A stretch of 60,508 bases of DNA from an uncultured Alphaproteobacteria bacterium (GTDB lineage: Bacteria > Pseudomonadota > Alphaproteobacteria > HIMB59 > GCA-002718135). Shown here piece after piece: positions 55,701 through 60,508 of the stretch; positions within the stretch are counted from its first letter, which is position 1, and the number at the start of each line of letters is the position of its first letter. The stretch lies in the NCBI GenBank assembly GCA_902525035.1, contig CABZFN010000005.1, positions 17,501 through 78,008 on the forward strand, read 5' to 3'. Both the position numbers and the translations under genes were made by a program. The notes under the pieces were generated by a model that saw nothing but the letters and a program-made list of their open reading frames with translations, was not told the origin of the DNA and searched no databases.

Positions 55701-56615
55701 TTATAAAAGATTATCAATTTCCTCTCTAGAAGGCATAGAATTTGCTGTACCAATTCTCGTCGTAGATAAGCCAGCTGTGGCACCAGCAAATTTTAGTGCA
55801 TCTTTAATATTTTGACCTTCAGTAAGTGCTGCTGCAAAACCTGCATTAAAAGCATCGCCAGCACCTGTTGTATCGACTACTGGCTTTGAAAGATTAGCTA
55901 CAGGTAAAGAAAATTTTTCTTCACTATTAGCAAAGAAAGCGCCTTTTTCTCCAAGAGTTATAACGACATTTTTAATTCCCTTTTCTAATAATTGCATTGC
56001 AGCTTTTTCAGCATCTTCATGTGTTTCAACATTTTGACCCACATAAAAACTTGCTTCTGTTTCATTTGGTGTAAAATAATCAATCATTGAAAATAAGGAT
56101 TTATCTATTTCAGCCGCTGGCGCAGGATTTAAAATTGTTTTTACATTTAAACTATGTGCTTTTTTTAATGCGTAGGTCACAACATCATTTGGTGCCTCTA
56201 GTTGTGTAAGAAATATACTTGAGTTTTTAATTGCTTCTTCTGCTTTATCTATATCTTCAATAGTAATTGCACCTGCTGCCCCAGGAAAAACATTAATAGC
56301 ATTAGCTCCCGTTCCTTCATTTACAAGTATGCCTGCAGCGCCAGTTGAATGATCTTTTGAAATAATAACATTACTAAAATCAACACCAGAATTTTTATAA
56401 ATTTCTGTTGCCATAGAACCAAATTGATCATCACCAATCTTTGAAATAAAAAAAGTTTTTGCACCAGCTTTGGCTGCAGCTACAGCTTGGTTAGATCCTT
56501 TACCACCAGGGCCAATAACAAAATTTTTACCAAGAATAGTTTCTCCCTCAACTGGAATTTTTTCTCCAAAGAAAACTAGGTCAGCAACAAAAATACCAAG
56601 AATACTAATCGACAT
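55701..56615 (-). CDS. rbsK: Ribokinase (PfkB family)
   Basis: This 304-residue sugar kinase phosphorylates ribose (or deoxyribose) at O5 with ATP. It has the PfkB signature GGKGSNQAVAAAKAGA (about 37-52), the early DLVFFGEKIPVEGET substrate motif, NPAPAAEID, TLGEKGAFF and the ATP/anion-hole DTTGAGDAFNAGFAAAL (about 248-264) with the catalytic aspartate. Length is standard. It begins 2 bases after the FucU/RbsD gene; whether it prefers ribose or deoxyribose cannot be told. Confidence 0.96.
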   Translation of the reverse strand: MSISILGIFVADLVFFGEKIPVEGETILGKNFVIGPGGKGSNQAVAAAKAGAKTFFISKIGDDQFGSMATEIYKNSGVDFSNVIISKDHSTGAAGILVNEGTGANAINVFPGAAGAITIEDIDKAEEAIKNSSIFLTQLEAPNDVVTYALKKAHSLNVKTILNPAPAAEIDKSLFSMIDYFTPNETEASFYVGQNVETHEDAEKAAMQLLEKGIKNVVITLGEKGAFFANSEEKFSLPVANLSKPVVDTTGAGDAFNAGFAAALTEGQNIKDALKFAGATAGLSTTRIGTANSMPSREEIDNLL

Positions 56616-56617
56616 AA

Positions 56618-57076
56618 TTATTTATCGATTATCCAAACAGTTCCATCTGGTTTAATAACACCTTTTGTTAAAATAAAATTACAGTAAGGTCGTCTTTCAC
56701 TTGTCGTAATATATGCATAGGTTGATCTTGATTGTTTATAAAATTCTTGTCTTTCGTATGAACCAATTTTCCAATGATCTCCCGATACTTCCTTAATTGC
56801 ATCAATTACTTCTTTATTTGCATCATTAATTTCATCTGGTTGATTATCAACTTCCATTCGATGAACAGCTGAATCTATGAAACTATCCAATGGAAAAACA
56901 GATAAAACAGCTCTCATGACAGTTGTCATATCTAGGCCGTCTAATCGGTGAACTCTATTGTGGTTCGAATGAGCAGGATAATTAATATCGGATATAACGA
57001 GTCTATCACCATGACCCATTTCACGTAGTGTTTTTAATATATCAGGACTTAAAATAGGATCGACGTTAATTAACAT
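56618..57076 (-). CDS. Sugar mutarotase of the RbsD/FucU family
   Basis: This 152-residue protein is closer to FucU than to RbsD by its start, ILSPDILKTLREMGHGD (about 7-23), IVISDINYPAHSNHN-like (about 26-40), HRLDGLDMTTVMRAVLSVFPLD and the C-terminal RRPYCNFILTKGV. FucU and RbsD interconvert anomers of sugars so that the kinase gets the right form. It sits directly upstream of the ribokinase, which fits ribose or deoxyribose use. Confidence 0.9.
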   Translation of the reverse strand: MLINVDPILSPDILKTLREMGHGDRLVISDINYPAHSNHNRVHRLDGLDMTTVMRAVLSVFPLDSFIDSAVHRMEVDNQPDEINDANKEVIDAIKEVSGDHWKIGSYERQEFYKQSRSTYAYITTSERRPYCNFILTKGVIKPDGTVWIIDK

Positions 57077-57088
57077 ATTTTTAGTATA

Positions 57089-59449
57089 TCACTCTCCGTA
57101 TGGTATCCAAATATTTTTTACTTGTGTACTTTGATATAAAAACTCTTCTAAGAAATCTTCTTCTTTCGAAGACCAATCAAGATTTTTTGATTGTGGACAC
57201 CAAGTTCTTTTCAAATTTGATGTTGTGCTTTGAATAACCTTCAGACGCTCATTATTATTTTCACTAAAATACCAAATACCATCGATATTTTCATGTTCTG
57301 CTAAGATTTTATTCAAACTATTTTGTTTAGTTGTTAGAATATTAATATATCCAGCTGGAACATCAGAGGTTTCAAGTAGTTGATATAATTCTGTTGCTAA
57401 AAGAGATGTCTTTTGTCCTGGAATAATAATACTAGCATTACCTGCAGCAAAATTTGCTCCTAAAGTAGTAATTAAACTTAATAGTGGAAAATCATCATTT
57501 AAAATATTTGCAACAACACCAATTGGCTCTTTAACAGCTAGTGTTAAACCTCTTATAGGAGGATTATGAATAGAGCCTTCAAACTTATCAGCCATAGCGC
57601 CATAATAAAATAATCTTTCAATTGATTGATCAAATTCCTTTTCGGCATTTTTTTGTAAAATACCAATTATAGATGACAGTAAACTAGAAAAGGTATTTTT
57701 TCGATCTTGTAAATTTTCGGCTAAGTAATAAAGAATTTGAGCTCTATTAAAATTAGTGGAAGATTTGCTAACTGCTTTAGATGCAACCTCGACTGTATCT
57801 CTTACATCTTTGCGATTTGCGTTTGGAACATCACAAATAAAATTATTTTGAGCATCATATGAAGAAAAGGAATAACCACTATCAGGTCTTTTTTGTTTCC
57901 CTCCAATGTATAATTTTGGTGTTCTATCGATAGATTTAGATGGTGTACTTTTAGATAATTTCTTTTCTCTTTTTGACTTAGAAAGAGGAAGTGGTAATTT
58001 AGAATATGCTCTAATACCTTCTGAACCTCCCTCTCTTCCAAAACCACTTTCTTTGTAACCACCAAAACCACAAGCTGCATCAAATAAGTTTGTAGAATTT
58101 ATCCAGATGACTCCAGCTTTTACTTTTGGAGCAATATCTAAAGCTAAATTAATATTTTCTGACCAAATACTTGCAGCAAGTCCGTATGGTGTATTATTAG
58201 CAATAGATACAGCTTCACTAGGTGTTCTAAATGTCATCGTTGTTAAAACTGGTCCAAATATTTCTACTTGAGCAATAAAAGAAGACGGCGTTACGTTTGT
58301 AAATAAAGATGGAGGATAAAATAAACCATTTGTTGGACATGACCAAGAAGGTTGCCATAATTTATTTCCATCTTTTTGTGCTTTATTTACTAAAAAATTA
58401 ATTTTTTTAAGTTGGACCGGTGCTACTATAGCCCCAATATCTATAGACTTATCTAATGGATCACCAACACGAAGTTTTTCCATTCTTTTCTTAAGTTTTT
58501 GGATAAATTTTTTCTCAATACTTTCTTGTACTAAGAGTCTTGATCCTGCGCAACACACTTGTCCTTGATTAAACCAAATCGCATCAACAACACCTTCTAC
58601 AGCACTGTCTAAATCAGCATCTTCAAAAACAATGAAAGGTGATTTACCGCCAAGTTCCATTGTCATTTTTTTGTCTGGATTAGTATTTGTTTGAATTATT
58701 TTTTTTCCAACTTCAGTTGATCCAGTAAAGGCAATTTTTTTAATTTCTCTATGCGATGTTAAATATTCACCAGTAGAACCATCTCCCGTAATAATATTAA
58801 TTACACCTTGAGGAATTTTAGCTTTTTCACAAAGTTCAGCAAAATAAAGCGCTGTTAAAGAGGTATACTCTGCAGGTTTTAACACTACTGTATTTCCAAG
58901 AGCAATTGCAGGAGCAATTTTCCAAGCTAGCATTAATAATGGAAAGTTCCACGGTATAATTTGTCCAACAACACCAATAGAGTTATCAGAATTACTTGTA
59001 TTCCTAGCAGCCCAACCAGCATGATAATAAAAATGTCTTGAAACAAGTGGAATATCTATATCTCTTGTTTCTCTTATTGGCTTACCATTATCAATAGTCT
59101 CTAAAACAGAAATAAACCTAGAATTTTTTTGTATAAGACGTGCAAGGGCATATAAATATTTTGATCGATCAAAAGATGAAAGTTTTGACCATTTGAAATG
59201 AGCTTTTTTGGCAGCAGTGACTGCAGCATTTACATCTTTTTTAGAAGCAACAGACAAAGTTGCAATTTTTTTTTTTGTAGAAGGATTAATTATATTTAAT
59301 TTTTTTTCACTAGATGATTTTACAAACTTTCCATTTATAAAAAGATTATTTGGATTTTTTAAATTTTTAATCCAATGAGTAACTTCCTTGCTATCTTCTG
59401 GTGCTGGTCCATAAGATATATTCTGAAAATTTTTAATAACTTTATCCAT
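57089..59449 (-). CDS. Duplicated aldehyde dehydrogenase (one active, one degenerate domain)
   Basis: This 786-residue protein consists of two aldehyde-dehydrogenase domains in tandem. The first (about 35-485) is complete: IIPWNFPLLM (about 167-176), TGSTEVGK, catalytic glutamate in ELGGKSPFIV and catalytic cysteine in GQVCCAGSRL, and EIFGPVLT. The second (about 510-786) keeps VKEPIGVVANIL and PGQKTSLLATELYQLL but lacks the catalytic cysteine and glutamate. This layout is known from a duplicated ALDH family in Alphaproteobacteria. Next to deoC, the likely substrate is acetaldehyde. Confidence 0.93.
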   Translation of the reverse strand: MDKVIKNFQNISYGPAPEDSKEVTHWIKNLKNPNNLFINGKFVKSSSEKKLNIINPSTKKKIATLSVASKKDVNAAVTAAKKAHFKWSKLSSFDRSKYLYALARLIQKNSRFISVLETIDNGKPIRETRDIDIPLVSRHFYYHAGWAARNTSNSDNSIGVVGQIIPWNFPLLMLAWKIAPAIALGNTVVLKPAEYTSLTALYFAELCEKAKIPQGVINIITGDGSTGEYLTSHREIKKIAFTGSTEVGKKIIQTNTNPDKKMTMELGGKSPFIVFEDADLDSAVEGVVDAIWFNQGQVCCAGSRLLVQESIEKKFIQKLKKRMEKLRVGDPLDKSIDIGAIVAPVQLKKINFLVNKAQKDGNKLWQPSWSCPTNGLFYPPSLFTNVTPSSFIAQVEIFGPVLTTMTFRTPSEAVSIANNTPYGLAASIWSENINLALDIAPKVKAGVIWINSTNLFDAACGFGGYKESGFGREGGSEGIRAYSKLPLPLSKSKREKKLSKSTPSKSIDRTPKLYIGGKQKRPDSGYSFSSYDAQNNFICDVPNANRKDVRDTVEVASKAVSKSSTNFNRAQILYYLAENLQDRKNTFSSLLSSIIGILQKNAEKEFDQSIERLFYYGAMADKFEGSIHNPPIRGLTLAVKEPIGVVANILNDDFPLLSLITTLGANFAAGNASIIIPGQKTSLLATELYQLLETSDVPAGYINILTTKQNSLNKILAEHENIDGIWYFSENNNERLKVIQSTTSNLKRTWCPQSKNLDWSSKEEDFLEEFLYQSTQVKNIWIPYGE

Positions 59450-59450
59450 A

Positions 59451-60395
59451 TTATCCTATTGCAAGTTTCTCTTTGTTTGCATACCTGCCACTAGTGTAGT
59501 GATAGAGTTGTCTTTCGATATCAATTAATAAACTAGAAGCACCAATTCGCAATAATTTAGAATTAACCCATTCAAATCCTAGCTCTTCAGCAACCAATAT
59601 TAAAAATTCTAAAACAGATTTTGCTGTTGATATTCCACCTGCAGGTTTAAAACCAATCTTTTTTCCAGTTTTTGTATAAAAATCTCTAATCATTCTCAAC
59701 ATTACAAGACTATTATTTAAGTTAGCATTTATACTTTCTTTTCCTGTAGATGTTTTAATAAAATCTGCACCAGCCATCATACAAACTAAAGATGCTTTCG
59801 CTACATTTCGAAGAGTCTCAAGATCGCCAACACCAAGAATAGCTTTAATTTTTGTTTTACCTGCAGTTTCTTTGAAACTACGAACCTCATCATATAATTT
59901 TTGCCAATTATTTTGGAGAACGTATCCTCTATTTATAACAATATCGATTTCATCAGCACCATCTTTAATAGAGTCAGAAATTTCTTTTTTTCTAGTCGTA
60001 TAAGATGATAAACCTGCAGGAAAACCCGTAGAAACTGCTGCAATTGGGATTTTGTTTTGAATTAGTTTTGTACAATCTTTTATTAGATGGTGATAAACAC
60101 ATACAGCTCCTACTCTTACTTTATTATTTTCTATTCCTAAATCCTGAAGAATATAATCATCAATGGGATTAATAGCTTTATTACACAGTCTTTCAACTTT
60201 TCCAAAAGTGTCATAACCACTTAGTGTGGTAAGATCAATTAAAGTAATAGCTTTTAACAACCAAGCAACTTGAAATTCCTTTTTTACAGTTCTTCTTTTT
60301 GTTAAGGTAGATGTTCGACGCTCTACAGCACTCAAATTAATTTGTGTATTGTTTACCCAGCTTGTATCTAAGTTAAAAAATATTTTCTTTGTCAT
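59451..60395 (-). CDS. deoC: Deoxyribose-phosphate aldolase, long (DERA, animal-like) form
   Basis: This 314-residue class I aldolase splits 2-deoxyribose-5-phosphate into glyceraldehyde-3-phosphate and acetaldehyde. The Schiff-base lysine is in GADFIKTSTGKESIN, and the second catalytic lysine is in IGFKPAGGIST. At this length it is nearer to eukaryotic DERA than to the 259-residue E. coli enzyme. It lies 1 base before the ALDH gene, which can oxidise its acetaldehyde, and 4 bases after gpsA. Confidence 0.95.
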   Translation of the reverse strand: MTKKIFFNLDTSWVNNTQINLSAVERRTSTLTKRRTVKKEFQVAWLLKAITLIDLTTLSGYDTFGKVERLCNKAINPIDDYILQDLGIENNKVRVGAVCVYHHLIKDCTKLIQNKIPIAAVSTGFPAGLSSYTTRKKEISDSIKDGADEIDIVINRGYVLQNNWQKLYDEVRSFKETAGKTKIKAILGVGDLETLRNVAKASLVCMMAGADFIKTSTGKESINANLNNSLVMLRMIRDFYTKTGKKIGFKPAGGISTAKSVLEFLILVAEELGFEWVNSKLLRIGASSLLIDIERQLYHYTSGRYANKEKLAIG

Positions 60396-60399
60396 CGAA

Positions 60400-60508
60400 T
60401 TAAATTTTTTCTTCTGTTATTGGTCTACTCAGTAAATTACTTAGTTCTTCTTTTAAATCATGTTGCTTGTAAAGTATATTGTATACAGACTCCATAATTG
60501 GCATATCA
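60400..60508 (-). CDS. gpsA: Glycerol-3-phosphate dehydrogenase GpsA, C-terminal end (partial)
   Basis: Only the last 35 codons lie in the window; the rest is beyond the right edge. The visible part starts DMPIMESVYNILYK and ends LLSRPITEEKI, which resembles the C-terminus of GpsA (MPI...vY.vLy.......a...Ll.R). The enzyme makes sn-glycerol-3-phosphate for membrane lipids. It is on the same strand as deoC, 4 bases upstream of it, so they may be co-transcribed. Confidence 0.75.
   Translation of the reverse strand, partial: DMPIMESVYNILYKQHDLKEELSNLLSRPITEEKI

Noticed and set aside
57802-58083. 93-residue minus-strand frame in the aldehyde dehydrogenase gene
   Set aside because: It is another frame of the duplicated ALDH gene; protein has no recognisable features.

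Overview
The window is one contiguous, very AT-rich, gene-dense stretch of an alphaproteobacterial chromosome, most like a streamlined marine lineage of the Pelagibacterales (SAR11) or HIMB59/AEGEAN-169 type. Support: the 5' half of an alphaproteobacterial-looking 16S rRNA; the order aroQ-accB-accC-aat-DUF2155-NDUFA12; a long two-domain dCTP deaminase; a SUF operon of the order sufB-C-D-S-T-A; and almost no intergenic space. The exact lineage cannot be settled here; the 16S fragment would decide it.

Region 1 (1-2032): the 5' half of 16S rRNA on the minus strand, its leader with a good sigma-70 promoter and a boxA antiterminator, one plus-strand methyltransferase-like gene, and the initiator tRNA-Met.

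Region 2 (2078-21061): a surface-glycan island. Seventeen tightly packed minus-strand genes (18390 down to 2078) encode NDP-sugar tailoring enzymes, a NeuB-family nonulosonate synthase, two tandem SpsF-type cytidylyltransferases, two PLP aminotransferases, a sugar C-methyltransferase, a FemAB-like acyltransferase and three glycosyltransferases. Beyond an elongator tRNA-Met (18545-18621) lie a CotH-like membrane protein and a GT4 glycosyltransferase. The island resembles the rRNA-linked hypervariable region of SAR11 genomes, and its product is probably an unusual CMP-activated nonulosonate-type sugar put on a surface polymer.

Region 3 (21087-53957): housekeeping genes. These are the SUF iron-sulfur operon, mnmA, tyrS, prfB (with a programmed +1 frameshift), mrcA, rne, a BepA-like protease, dcd, aroQ, accBC, aat, a complex I accessory subunit, pyrC, a GT9 transferase, ygfZ, a YbjJ-like MFS protein, a single-chain glyS, sppA, a polyprenyl diphosphate synthase, a DUF6165/cupin pair, rpe, a LysR regulator, a 27-residue polybasic protein, an SbmA/BacA-like protein, fxsA, a DapA-family aldolase and uppP.

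Region 4 (53957-60508): sbcB (exonuclease I), a small membrane protein, then a minus-strand set gpsA (partial)-deoC-duplicated aldehyde dehydrogenase-FucU/RbsD-ribokinase. This set reads as a deoxyribose/ribose catabolic operon: phosphorylation, aldol cleavage to glyceraldehyde-3-phosphate and acetaldehyde, and oxidation of the acetaldehyde.

The points most worth follow-up are the nonulosonate island with its duplicated cytidylyltransferases, the unusual prfB frameshift site (GUU instead of CUU, with a 10-bp hairpin just upstream), and the 27-residue polybasic gene with its own promoter.
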